NCBI GenBank assembly: GCA_035495855.1
Contig: DATJFD010000024.1
Span: forward strand, 1 to 31,074
Direction: 5' to 3'
Source of the DNA: JAHFIW01 sp035495855
GTDB lineage: Bacteria > Patescibacteriota > Patescibacteriia > SG8-24
DNA length: 31,074 nucleotides
Positions 24,728 through 31,074 of this stretch are shown here, piece by piece; the stretch's first letter is position 1; the number at the start of each line of letters is the position of its first letter. Position numbers and translations under genes: made by a program. The notes beneath the pieces were generated by a model. That model was not told where the DNA came from, made no database searches, and worked only from the letters and a program-made list of their open reading frames with translations.

Positions 24728-25654
24728 TCATTCAAGCGCGGCTTTGCCGGAGGAGATCTCCGCGATCTCCCTCGTGATGCCGGCTTGGCGCGCTTGGTTA
24801 TAGGTGAGGGTGAGGTCGTCGATCATGTCGCTGGCCGCGTCCGAGGCGGACCGCATGGCCATCATCCGCGCCGAGTGCTCCGAGGCCGAGGATTCGAGGA
24901 GCGACTGGTAGACCTGCGACTCGACCAGGCGCGGGAGCATCATGTCGAGGACTTTCTCCGGAGAAGGCTCGAACAGGTACTCGTAGGTGCCCGGCGGACG
25001 CGGTTCCGCGGCGCCCCCGCCCTTCGGCGGCTTTCCCGCCGCGGCCTCCTCGACGTCGCCGAGCTCGCCGATCCGCACGATGGGCAGGAGCTGGCGGACG
25101 ATCGGCTTCTGCGTGAGCGCCGAGCGGTAGTCCGTGAAGGCGATGTGCACCGCGTCGTAGGTCCCCTTGGTGAAGTCGCCCACGGCGATGTCGGCGATGG
25201 TCCGCACGTCGGTGATGCGCGGGTTGTTGGTCAGGTCGGCGAACGCCGCGATGATCTTCTTCTTCATGCGCAGGAGCGCGCCCTGCCCTTTCTTGCCGAC
25301 CGCGATGATGTCGAGCTCTTCCTTCGTGACACGCAGGAACGCGGCGACCTCGCGCAGCATCTGGGCGTTGAACCCGCCGCAGAGGCCGCGGTCCGAGGTG
25401 AAGACGACGAGCAGCACGCGGCCGCTCTTCTTCTCCTTGGACTTGGCGAGCAGCGGATGAAGCCCCGGGTCGGACACCTTGGCGATCTCGGCCACGGCCC
25501 TCCAGGCCGCCTCGGCGTAGGGGCGGGTGGCGAGCACCGAGGCGATGGCGCGCCGCATCTTGGACGCGGCGACGAGCTCCATGGCCTTGGTGATCTTGCG
25601 GGTGTTCGTCACCGACTTGATGCGGCGACGGATGATGCGCGTCGAGACCGGCAT
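24728..25654 (-). CDS. atpG: ATP synthase F1 gamma subunit
   Basis: A 308-residue rotor shaft. The N-terminal helix has the invariant-looking RRRIKSVTNTRKITKAMELV, and the C-terminal helix has the expected ARMMAMRSASDAASDMI. SDRGLCGGFN is the typical core motif. An insertion of about 25 residues rich in Gly, Pro and Ala lies at about 200-225, within the globular domain, and is longer than in many homologues. There is no SD and T at -1. A heptad array separates it from atpA. Confidence 0.98.
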   Translation of the reverse strand: MPVSTRIIRRRIKSVTNTRKITKAMELVAASKMRRAIASVLATRPYAEAAWRAVAEIAKVSDPGLHPLLAKSKEKKSGRVLLVVFTSDRGLCGGFNAQMLREVAAFLRVTKEELDIIAVGKKGQGALLRMKKKIIAAFADLTNNPRITDVRTIADIAVGDFTKGTYDAVHIAFTDYRSALTQKPIVRQLLPIVRIGELGDVEEAAAGKPPKGGGAAEPRPPGTYEYLFEPSPEKVLDMMLPRLVESQVYQSLLESSASEHSARMMAMRSASDAASDMIDDLTLTYNQARQAGITREIAEISSGKAALE

Positions 25655-25657
25655 AGT

Positions 25658-25692
25658 GAGCTTCTAGCTTTGAGCTTCGAGCGGCGAGGTTA
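25658..25692. repeat. Heptad tandem repeat, atpA-atpG spacer
   Basis: Five 7-bp units: GAGCTTC at 25658 and 25672, with variants TAGCTTT, GAGCGGC and GAGGTTA. The last unit contains the atpA stop codon (25690-25692), so the array reaches into the gene end. Single arm. Confidence 0.85.
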
Positions 25693-27195
25693 CGAGGTCA
25701 TGCTTTTGTAGGCGGCGACGGCCTCGTCGAGCTTCTTCTTGGTGTCATCGGACAGGTCGCGGTCGGTCTCGATGGCCTCGACGATGTCCTTGCGCGTCTT
25801 GGCGAGGTGGTCGCGGAAGCCGTCCTCCCAGGCGCGGACCTTCTCCACCGCGACGTCGTCGAGGTGGCCGGCCGTGAGCGCGTAGAGGATGGAGGTCTGG
25901 GCCCAGAGCGCGAGCGGCGCGTACTGGCCCTGCTTGAGCACCTCGGCGGCGCGGCGGCCGCGCTCGATCTGGCGGCGCGTGGCCTCGTCGAGGTCGCTCG
26001 CGAACTGCGCGAAGGCCTCGAGCTCGCGGAACTGCGCCATGTCGAGGCGGAGCTTGCCCGCGACCTTCTTCATGGCCTTGGTCTGCGCCTTCGAGCCGAC
26101 GCGCGAGACGGAGATGCCGACGTTCACGGCCGGGCGGATGCCTTTATAGAAGAGGTCCGATTCCAGGTAGATCTGGCCGTCGGTGATGGAGATGACGTTC
26201 GTCGGGATGTAGGCGGACACGTCGCCGGCCTGCGTCTCGATGATCGGCAGCGCGGTGATGGAGCCTCCCCCGTCCTCCTTGCGGTGGCGCGCGGCGCGCT
26301 CGAGCAGGCGGGAATGGAGATAGAAGACGTCGCCCGGGTACGCTTCGCGGCCCGGCGGGCGGCGCAGGAGCAGCGACACTTCGCGGTAGGCCCATGCGTG
26401 CTTGGAAAGGTCGTCGTGGACCACGAGCGCGTCCTTGCCCTGGGCCATGAAATGCTCCGCGATGGCGGTGCCGGCGTACGGCGCGAGGTACGAGAGCGAC
26501 GCCGGGTCGGACGCGCCGGCCACGACGATGACGGTGTGCTCCATGGCGCCCGCGGCCTCGAGGCGGGCGACGATCTGCGCGATCTTCGATTCCTTCTGGC
26601 CGATGGCGACGTAGACGCAGGTCACGCCCTTGCCCTTCTGGTTGATGATGGTGTCGACCGCGATGGTGGTCTTGCCCGTCTGGCGGTCGCCGATGATGAG
26701 CTCGCGCTGGCCGCGGCCGATCGGGATCATCGAGTCGATCGCCTTGATGCCGGTCATGAGCGGCTGGTCGACGGACTGGCGGGAGATGACGCCCGAGGCG
26801 ACCTTCTCCACCGGCATCTGCGACTCCTTGCCGCCGATCTCGCCCTTGCCGTCGATGGGGCGGCCGAGCGGGTCGACCACGCGGCCGACGATCTTGTCGG
26901 ACACGGGGATGGAGAGCACGCGGCCCGTGGATTTCACCTCGTCGCCGGCCTTGATGTGCGAGTATTCTCCGAGGAGCATCGCGCCGACCGTCTGTTCCTC
27001 GAGGTTGAGCGCCACGCCCATCGTGCCGCCGGGGAACGACAACATCTCCGCGGACACGCAGTCCGCGAGCCCGGTCATGCGGGCGATGCCGTCGGCGATC
27101 TCGACGACGATGCCGGTCTTTTCCGACACCGGCGCGGCGCCGATCGACTGGATCTCCTTCTTCAGTTGTTCGATGATGAATGCTTTCGTGGCCAT
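25690..27195 (-). CDS. atpA: ATP synthase F1 alpha subunit
   Basis: Non-catalytic nucleotide-binding subunit of 501 residues. Walker A is GDRQTGKT (169-176); the arginine-finger region SVSRVGSKAQ is present. The N terminus (about 1-25) that contacts delta is of normal length. The start at 27195 has no SD and T at -1. It follows atpH after about 21 bp, one of the few gaps in the operon without a heptad element. Confidence 0.99.
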   Translation of the reverse strand: MATKAFIIEQLKKEIQSIGAAPVSEKTGIVVEIADGIARMTGLADCVSAEMLSFPGGTMGVALNLEEQTVGAMLLGEYSHIKAGDEVKSTGRVLSIPVSDKIVGRVVDPLGRPIDGKGEIGGKESQMPVEKVASGVISRQSVDQPLMTGIKAIDSMIPIGRGQRELIIGDRQTGKTTIAVDTIINQKGKGVTCVYVAIGQKESKIAQIVARLEAAGAMEHTVIVVAGASDPASLSYLAPYAGTAIAEHFMAQGKDALVVHDDLSKHAWAYREVSLLLRRPPGREAYPGDVFYLHSRLLERAARHRKEDGGGSITALPIIETQAGDVSAYIPTNVISITDGQIYLESDLFYKGIRPAVNVGISVSRVGSKAQTKAMKKVAGKLRLDMAQFRELEAFAQFASDLDEATRRQIERGRRAAEVLKQGQYAPLALWAQTSILYALTAGHLDDVAVEKVRAWEDGFRDHLAKTRKDIVEAIETDRDLSDDTKKKLDEAVAAYKSMTS

Positions 27196-27216
27196 AAGTA
27201 GGGGTGCAAATGTCGC

Positions 27217-27627
27217 TCAGTCCTCCGCCGCAGCCTTGCGCATCGCTTTCATGAGCTCGTCGAGCGTCCGTCGTCCCGTCGCGTCGAGCACGCCGTCGCG
27301 GGTCCTGACGCGGACCCCGGAGACGAGCTCGGGGAGCGTCATTCGGACCACCTCGGCGTTCTCGGTGGAAAGGCCCGCCGCCGCGACCGCCGCGAGCGCC
27401 GCGGCTTCGTCCATCGGGTGCGCGCTCTCGACGGTGATGCGGCTTTCCGCGTCGACCTCTTCCATCGCCGCGGGCAGCGCTTTGAGCACTTCGCCGAGCG
27501 TGCCCTCGATCCCGCGCCTGCGGGCCGCCTCCATCAGGTTCTTGGCGAGGGCCGCGGCCCTCTTCTCGGGTTCCTGCCGGGCGGCGAGGTAGTACGCGCG
27601 GGCCAGGTCCTTGGGGGTCAGCCTCAT
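27217..27627 (-). CDS. atpH: ATP synthase delta subunit, short form
   Basis: A 136-residue peripheral-stalk subunit, shorter than the usual 175-180. The C-terminal domain is recognisable (LPELVSGVRVRTRDGVLDAT, then RRTLDELMKAM). The N-terminal helical domain that caps alpha subunits is reduced to roughly 60-70 residues (ARAYYLAARQEPEKRAAALA). The ATG overlaps the atpF stop as ATGA. T lies at -1 and no close SD is present. Its position between b and alpha confirms the assignment. Confidence 0.9.
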   Translation of the reverse strand: MRLTPKDLARAYYLAARQEPEKRAAALAKNLMEAARRRGIEGTLGEVLKALPAAMEEVDAESRITVESAHPMDEAAALAAVAAAGLSTENAEVVRMTLPELVSGVRVRTRDGVLDATGRRTLDELMKAMRKAAAED

Positions 27628-28160
27628 ACGAGCGGTTCGGCTTCCTTGAGCGCCTGGGCGATGAGCGCCGCGTCCTTCTTGGGATCGATCTTCTCGCGCA
27701 GGACCTTCTCCGCGGCCATGGCGACGAGCGCGCCGACCTCGGCTTTCGCGTCCGAGACCATCTTGCGCTGTTCGGCCTTCAGCTGGTCGCGGCCCTGGGC
27801 GACGATCTTCTCGACCTCGAGGCGCGCCTTCTTGGAAGCCTCCTGCCGTTCGGTCTCGGCCGCCGCGGCCGCCTCGTCGAGGATGGCCTTGGCCGCCTTG
27901 CGGGCGTCGGCGATCGCCTTCGCGCCCTGGTCCTCGGAAGCGCGCAGCAGCGCGCCGGCCGCCTCCGCGTCGCTCATGCCCTGCTCGATCTTCTTCGTGC
28001 GCTCGTCCATGATCTTGAGGAGCGGGGTGTAGACCCACTTCCACATCACGAAGAAGACGATGCCGAAATTGACGAGCTGGGCGAGGAACAGCTTGCCGTT
28101 GATGCCGAGGGTGCCGAGCACGCCCGTGGATTCCGCGACCTGTTTGGCTTCCGTGACCAT
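27624..28160 (-). CDS. atpF: ATP synthase Fo b subunit
   Basis: A 178-residue peripheral-stalk subunit. A membrane helix at about 24-42 (FLAQLVNFGIVFFVMWKWVY) is followed by a long Ala/Glu/Lys-rich coiled coil to the C terminus. About 20 residues precede the helix. There is no SD and T at -1. The spacer to atpE holds a purine-rich inverted repeat. Confidence 0.97.
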   Translation of the reverse strand: MVTEAKQVAESTGVLGTLGINGKLFLAQLVNFGIVFFVMWKWVYTPLLKIMDERTKKIEQGMSDAEAAGALLRASEDQGAKAIADARKAAKAILDEAAAAAETERQEASKKARLEVEKIVAQGRDQLKAEQRKMVSDAKAEVGALVAMAAEKVLREKIDPKKDAALIAQALKEAEPLV

Positions 28161-28164
28161 AACG

Positions 28165-28249
28165 GTGTGGAGGGGGAAAGTTTGAGAGGGGTAAAGGTTG
28201 AAAGCATGCGGCCTTCAACCTTTCTTCCTTTCAACCTTTTCCCCTTTTA
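28165..28249. repeat. Purine-rich heptad inverted repeat, atpE-atpF spacer
   Basis: The left arm (about 28167-28204) is G/A-rich with AAAGGTTGAAAG. The right arm (about 28211-28249) is the C/T complement with CTTCAACCTTT and CTTTCAACC. Units repeat at about 7 bp but less cleanly than elsewhere. The right arm includes the atpE stop codon (28247-28249). Loop CATGCG. Confidence 0.8.
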
Positions 28250-28465
28250 CAGGGTGAACACGACCACCAGCGAATAGATGGCGATCGCTTCCGCGAACGC
28301 GGCGCCGAGGAGCATCGGCACGAACAGCTTCCCGGCGGATTCCGGGTTGCGGCCGATGGACTCCATGGCCTTCGACACGATCTTGCCGATGGCGAGGGCC
28401 GGCCCGATGCCGCCGATCGCGATCGTGAGACCTTTGGTGAATATCCTGATCCCTTCTGCATCCAT
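28247..28465 (-). CDS. atpE: ATP synthase Fo c subunit
   Basis: A 72-residue two-helix proteolipid of the rotor ring. The polar loop is GRNPES (38-43) and the ion-binding carboxylate is Glu59 in GAAFAEAIAIYSL. The first helix has GPALAIG rather than a Gln-containing Na+ motif, and Ala-Ile follow Glu59 where Na+ types have Ser-Thr, so proton coupling is predicted. The ATG at 28465 gives the normal length; a longer in-frame version from 28639 would overlap the preceding gene. There is no SD, and T is not at -1. Confidence 0.96.
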   Translation of the reverse strand: MDAEGIRIFTKGLTIAIGGIGPALAIGKIVSKAMESIGRNPESAGKLFVPMLLGAAFAEAIAIYSLVVVFTL

Positions 28466-28503
28466 GCGTTTTTCGAGCGCGCCGGTCGACGATAGCGTGA
28501 TGT

Positions 28504-28527
28504 TTAACGTCGCCGCGCTCCCGTTAA
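28504..28527. promoter_or_regulatory. Inverted repeat upstream of atpE
   Basis: TTAACG (28504-28509) and CGTTAA (28522-28527) around a 12-bp GC-rich centre, within the 109-bp gap before atpE. It could be an operator or part of an RNA stem increasing c-subunit expression. A weak -10 (TATCGT) lies nearer the gene. Confidence 0.25.
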
Positions 28528-28574
28528 GAATGATGTTCCGGCGTTCCGCCCGTGCGAACCGCCCGAGACCACCC

Positions 28575-28901
28575 TCAACCGTAGTTGCGATCGGCGGGTG
28601 GACCGTCCCTTCCGCCTCCTCCGCCGGGCTGGTCCGCATCGACGGGCTTATCGGTGAGCACTTCGTACTGCTCGCCGTAGTCCGTGGCGCGAATGCAGAG
28701 CGCCACGGTGCTGATGACGAAGGAAAGGAGCAGGCTGACGGCCATGACCTTCGGCCGGCTCTCCAGCTCGAAGATGACGTTCGCGCGGCGCGCGACCCAC
28801 GTCAAGAGCACGACCGGCGCGGCGATGATGCCGCCGATCTCGCCCATGATGCGGAGCGTGAAGGCCGTGAGTTTCCGGTGTCCATGCCTGTCCTTTTTCA
28901 T
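28575..28901 (-). CDS. Second AtpI/AtpZ-like small membrane protein
   Basis: A 108-residue protein with two predicted membrane helices (about 20-37 and 52-70) and a Gly/Asp-rich C-terminal tail. The first helix contains EIGGIIAAPVVLLTWVARR, closely matching EFGAAIAAPVVILTLIGKR in the AtpI/Z-like protein encoded upstream of atpB, so the two are paralogues. Proteins of this kind assist assembly of the c ring and are normally the first gene of the operon. A second copy between the a and c subunit genes is unusual. It starts one base after the atpB stop, with T at -1 and no SD. Confidence 0.72.
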   Translation of the reverse strand: MKKDRHGHRKLTAFTLRIMGEIGGIIAAPVVLLTWVARRANVIFELESRPKVMAVSLLLSFVISTVALCIRATDYGEQYEVLTDKPVDADQPGGGGGRDGPPADRNYG

Positions 28902-28902
28902 A

Positions 28903-29781
28903 TCAAGCGTGGGCTTCCGCGCCCTGTTCGACGCCGTGCGCCTCCCCCATCGCGTCCTCTTCCTCCGCGTGGGCGTCGCCGTGCGGCTTCTCGGTGGCGA
29001 TGGTCAGGTACACGAGCGTCAGCATCGAGAACACCAGCGCCTGGACGATGCCGACGATGACCTCGAGGAACATGAACGGCGTCGGCATGACGTAGGCGAT
29101 GAGCGAGGACAGCACGTGGATGAGCACCTCGCCGGCGAAGATGTTGCCGAAGAGACGCAGCGACAGCGAGACCATCTTGGCGGCCTCGGAGATGAGCTCG
29201 ATGATGCCGACCATGAACTCGACGAGCGCGGCGAACAGGTCGATGGCGTACTTCCCGGCCGGCACTTTGCCGATCTTCGCGAGCGCCTTCCAGACGGTGC
29301 CGAGCTGGATGAACTTGTTGCCGTACTTGAAGAAGCCGACGGTCATGATGCCCAGCACGTGCGAAGCGATCACCGAGATGACGCCCATCGCGATGGTCAG
29401 GTTGAGGTCGCTCGTCGCGGGGCGGAAGAGCGGGATGCATTCGGCCCCCTTGGTCCCGCAGCCGAACCCGAAGGTGCCGACGCTCGGGAGCAGGCCCATC
29501 CAATTGCAGAGGAGGATGAACGGGAACAGCGTGCCGACGAGCGGAAGGAAGCGGCGCGAGCGCGCGCGGTCGTTCGTGACCTGGTCCATGAACGTCAGCA
29601 TCCCTTCGATGAGCCATTCGGCCGCGTTCTGCAGTCCCTTCGGCACGAGCGCCTTCTTGCGCGAGAGCGCAGCCCCGGCGATCACGAAGACGCCGACGGC
29701 GATCCAGCCGGTGAGGACCGAGTTGGTGACGGGCAATGGCCCGATCTGGAACAGTTTTTCCGCCGCTACTGGGACGCTCAT
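28903..29781 (-). CDS. atpB: ATP synthase Fo a subunit
   Basis: A 292-residue stator channel subunit. The essential Arg is Arg209 in SLSLRLFGNIFAGE; several membrane helices flank it, and NWMGLLPSVG is typical of the family. The insertion GFGCGTKGAECIPLFRP between helices has two Cys (108, 115). The last 29 residues form a hydrophilic tail rich in Glu, Ala, Gly and His (four His), absent from standard AtpB. There is no SD and T at -1. It lies between two AtpI/Z-like genes. Confidence 0.97.
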   Translation of the reverse strand: MSVPVAAEKLFQIGPLPVTNSVLTGWIAVGVFVIAGAALSRKKALVPKGLQNAAEWLIEGMLTFMDQVTNDRARSRRFLPLVGTLFPFILLCNWMGLLPSVGTFGFGCGTKGAECIPLFRPATSDLNLTIAMGVISVIASHVLGIMTVGFFKYGNKFIQLGTVWKALAKIGKVPAGKYAIDLFAALVEFMVGIIELISEAAKMVSLSLRLFGNIFAGEVLIHVLSSLIAYVMPTPFMFLEVIVGIVQALVFSMLTLVYLTIATEKPHGDAHAEEEDAMGEAHGVEQGAEAHA

Positions 29782-29799
29782 AACGTTCGATGGCCGGTT

Positions 29800-30099
29800 T
29801 TAATGCCGGGTTCGTTGTTCCTTCTCCTCTTTGCGCTCGCGGCTCTCTCTGTCGAGCGCCTGGTATTCCCTATTGAGAGCCTTGGTGCGTTTGTACACGT
29901 AGACGGCCGACAGGAGCACCGAGAACGCGAAACCCGCGATGAGGAACGCGGGTCCCGTGCCGTAGGCGGCATCCAGGCGCTTGCCGATCAGCGTCAGGAT
30001 GACGACCGGGGCGGCGATGGCCGCGCCGAACTCGCTCGTGACCTTGAACGCCAAAAGTGCGTACTGGCGGTCGAGGTCGTCCTTGATCGGCTTCGGCAT
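29800..30099 (-). CDS. AtpI/AtpZ-like protein, first gene of the ATP synthase operon
   Basis: A 99-residue protein with two membrane helices (about 20-37 and 47-65) and a charged C-terminal tail (RESRERKEEKEQRTRH). KVTSEFGAAIAAPVVILTLIGKRLDAAYGTGPA is the AtpI/AtpZ-like core, here described in part: EFGAAIAAPVV, then GKRLD. The position directly after the operon promoter and before atpB matches atpI/atpZ elsewhere. The ATG at 30099 is preferred. A TTG at 30135 would add 12 residues but lies only about six bases from the expected transcript start. No SD is seen for either. Confidence 0.8.
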   Translation of the reverse strand: MPKPIKDDLDRQYALLAFKVTSEFGAAIAAPVVILTLIGKRLDAAYGTGPAFLIAGFAFSVLLSAVYVYKRTKALNREYQALDRESRERKEEKEQRTRH

Positions 30100-30146
30100 G
30101 GCGCGGTACTTGCAATTGCCGTGCGTTGTCCACAAGCAATTACACG

Positions 30147-30175
30147 ATTCTACGAAGCGGGAGCGCTACGGTCAA
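30147..30175 (-). promoter_or_regulatory. Promoter of the ATP synthase operon
   Basis: Minus strand: -35 TTGACC (30170-30175), exact 17-bp spacer, -10 TAGAAT (30147-30152). It is the best sigma70-type match in the window. The predicted start is near 30140, giving a leader of about 40 nt to the ATG at 30099. An A-run (plus-strand TTTTTT at 30181-30186) just upstream of the -35 may act as an UP element. Confidence 0.75.
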
Positions 30176-30207
30176 GCATGTTTTTTCATCATCCGCTGCG
30201 CGTAGCC

Positions 30208-30231
30208 AAAAAACGGCCCGGCGCAGGGCCG
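30208..30231 (-). terminator. Rho-independent terminator of the gene at 30280
   Basis: Stem CGGCCC/GGGCCG (30214-30219 with 30226-30231), six-base loop, plus-strand A6 (30208-30213) giving U6 on the minus strand. It separates this gene from the ATP synthase promoter. Confidence 0.85.
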
Positions 30232-30257
30232 GACCGCCTTCTTTATATTGTCCGTTC

Positions 30258-30277
30258 CGCGGCCCGAGCGGGCCGCG
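30258..30277. other. Strong hairpin directly after the stop of the gene at 30280
   Basis: Perfect 8-bp stem CGCGGCCC/GGGCCGCG with loop GAGC, two bases beyond the stop codon and without a U tract. It precedes the real terminator by about 27 bp and may protect the mRNA 3' end. Confidence 0.5.
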
Positions 30278-30279
30278 CC

Positions 30280-31068
30280 TCATTTCCGCCGCTTCGCTTC
30301 GATCTCGGACGCGAGGTTCGCGATGACGCCGCCGAGCTTGTCGACGTTCTTCACCGTGAGCTCTTCGGACCCGTTGTCATAGGCCGCGAGGTCGCGGGTG
30401 AAGCGCGCGATGACCTGCTCGTTGGCGTTGCGGCCCGTGACGATGCCGAGGAGGTAATCCGCGATCTTGTCCGCGACGGCCGCGCTCGCGCCGATGCCCC
30501 TCGAACGGAGCGCGTCGTCGACCGCGGCGCGCAGCAGGCGGCGCATGGCCTCCGCGGGGTGCTCGCGGTCGATGTGGGCGATGACGCGGCCGTCCTCGAG
30601 CGGCTGCACGTTGCGGCGTTCGAGCGAGGGATGCTTCTCGAAGAACTCCTGTTCCCTGGCGGAACGGTCGCGGCCCTTCAACCATTCCTCGGTGATCGCG
30701 CCGGCCTTGCCGAACTCGATGTCCGTAAGCAGGCGGTCGGCGCCGGCGGCAGCGGAGCCGATGTTCGACTTCTTCAGTTCGCGCAGCGAAAAGACGAACT
30801 CATCGAGATCGCCCTGCGTCTCGAGGCCTTCGAGGTCGTGCCGGAGCGCGCGGTAGGCGGCTTCGACCGGCGTTTCCTTCTTGTCGGGGACGGCGGACTC
30901 GATCCATTCGTCCTGGACCTCGATGACCTCGTCCTCCTGCGCGGACCCCTTGTCGGCCGTGAGCCTCTTCACTTCGGCGAGCGTCGCCGGCTCGTCCGCG
31001 TATTTCTCGATGAGCGCGGAGCGCACGGCCTTGCGGAGCGTTTCGGGCGGCAGCGCGCGCTTCTTCAC
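30280..31068 (-). CDS. Unidentified helical protein, possibly 5'-truncated by the window
   Basis: At least 262 residues, no family recognised. The sequence is mostly charged helix with acidic and basic patches (AQEDEVIEVQDEWIE near 44-58), no membrane segment and no signal peptide. The C-terminal half has KIADYLLGIVTGRNANEQVIARFTRDL, here noted in part, and ends in Glu-Ala-Lys-Arg-Arg-Lys. The first usable start is a GTG at 31066-31068, but the frame stays open to the window edge, so the true start may lie beyond it. It ends in a strong hairpin and a terminator and is separate from the ATP synthase operon. Confidence 0.7.
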   Translation of the reverse strand: MKKRALPPETLRKAVRSALIEKYADEPATLAEVKRLTADKGSAQEDEVIEVQDEWIESAVPDKKETPVEAAYRALRHDLEGLETQGDLDEFVFSLRELKKSNIGSAAAGADRLLTDIEFGKAGAITEEWLKGRDRSAREQEFFEKHPSLERRNVQPLEDGRVIAHIDREHPAEAMRRLLRAAVDDALRSRGIGASAAVADKIADYLLGIVTGRNANEQVIARFTRDLAAYDNGSEELTVKNVDKLGGVIANLASEIEAKRRK

Positions 31069-31074
31069 GCCGGA

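Overview
The window is a GC-rich stretch of a bacterial chromosome. It most resembles the Patescibacteria (Candidate Phyla Radiation). The hints are a compact F1Fo ATP synthase operon with a very short delta subunit, small conserved membrane proteins of a kind I associate with that group, and reduced use of Shine-Dalgarno (SD) sites. This placement is an inference from gene content and style; no rRNA gene is present. TGA acts as an ordinary stop throughout (genetic code 11).

Layout, left to right. 1-372: no convincing gene; a GNRA-loop hairpin, a 28-bp dyad and a weak terminator-like structure. 373-1260: a C2H2-like zinc-finger protein (minus) and a two-helix membrane protein (plus), divergently arranged. 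1266-7971 (minus): serS-alr-ddl-ftsQ-ftsH, supplying D-Ala-D-Ala for peptidoglycan plus divisome and membrane quality-control proteins. 8107-15771 (minus): mreB-mreC-mreD-mrdA for cell elongation, then greA-lysS, a small nucleotidyltransferase and an unidentified protein. 15924-19424 (minus): a UvrD-type helicase/nuclease and a four-helix membrane protein. 19510-22712: an accessory block of single genes on alternating strands, each with its own terminator and mostly with strong SD sites. It holds a lone receiver domain, a PD-(D/E)XK-like nuclease, a beta-carbonic-anhydrase-like protein, a YunG-like protein and two small membrane proteins. 22758-30175 (minus): the ATP synthase operon, promoter to terminator, in the order AtpI/Z-like, a, second AtpI/Z-like, c, b, delta, alpha, gamma, beta, epsilon. 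30280-31074: an unidentified helical protein that may be cut by the window end.

Two sequence patterns cut across the gene list. First, ten spacers between same-strand genes are filled with tandem 7-bp units, often as two inverted arms able to form a long hairpin. The unit differs between loci (GAGCTTC at six, GGTTGTA, an AGTC-type and two purine-rich types at the others), but position and architecture are the same: stop codon of one gene to just before the start codon of the next. Second, genes fall into two translation-start classes. Eight genes, mostly accessory, have strong SD sites and none has T before its start codon. About 25 genes, mostly core operon genes, have no SD, and 17 of these have T at -1 (TATG or TGTG). 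The heptad elements occur only next to genes of the second class.
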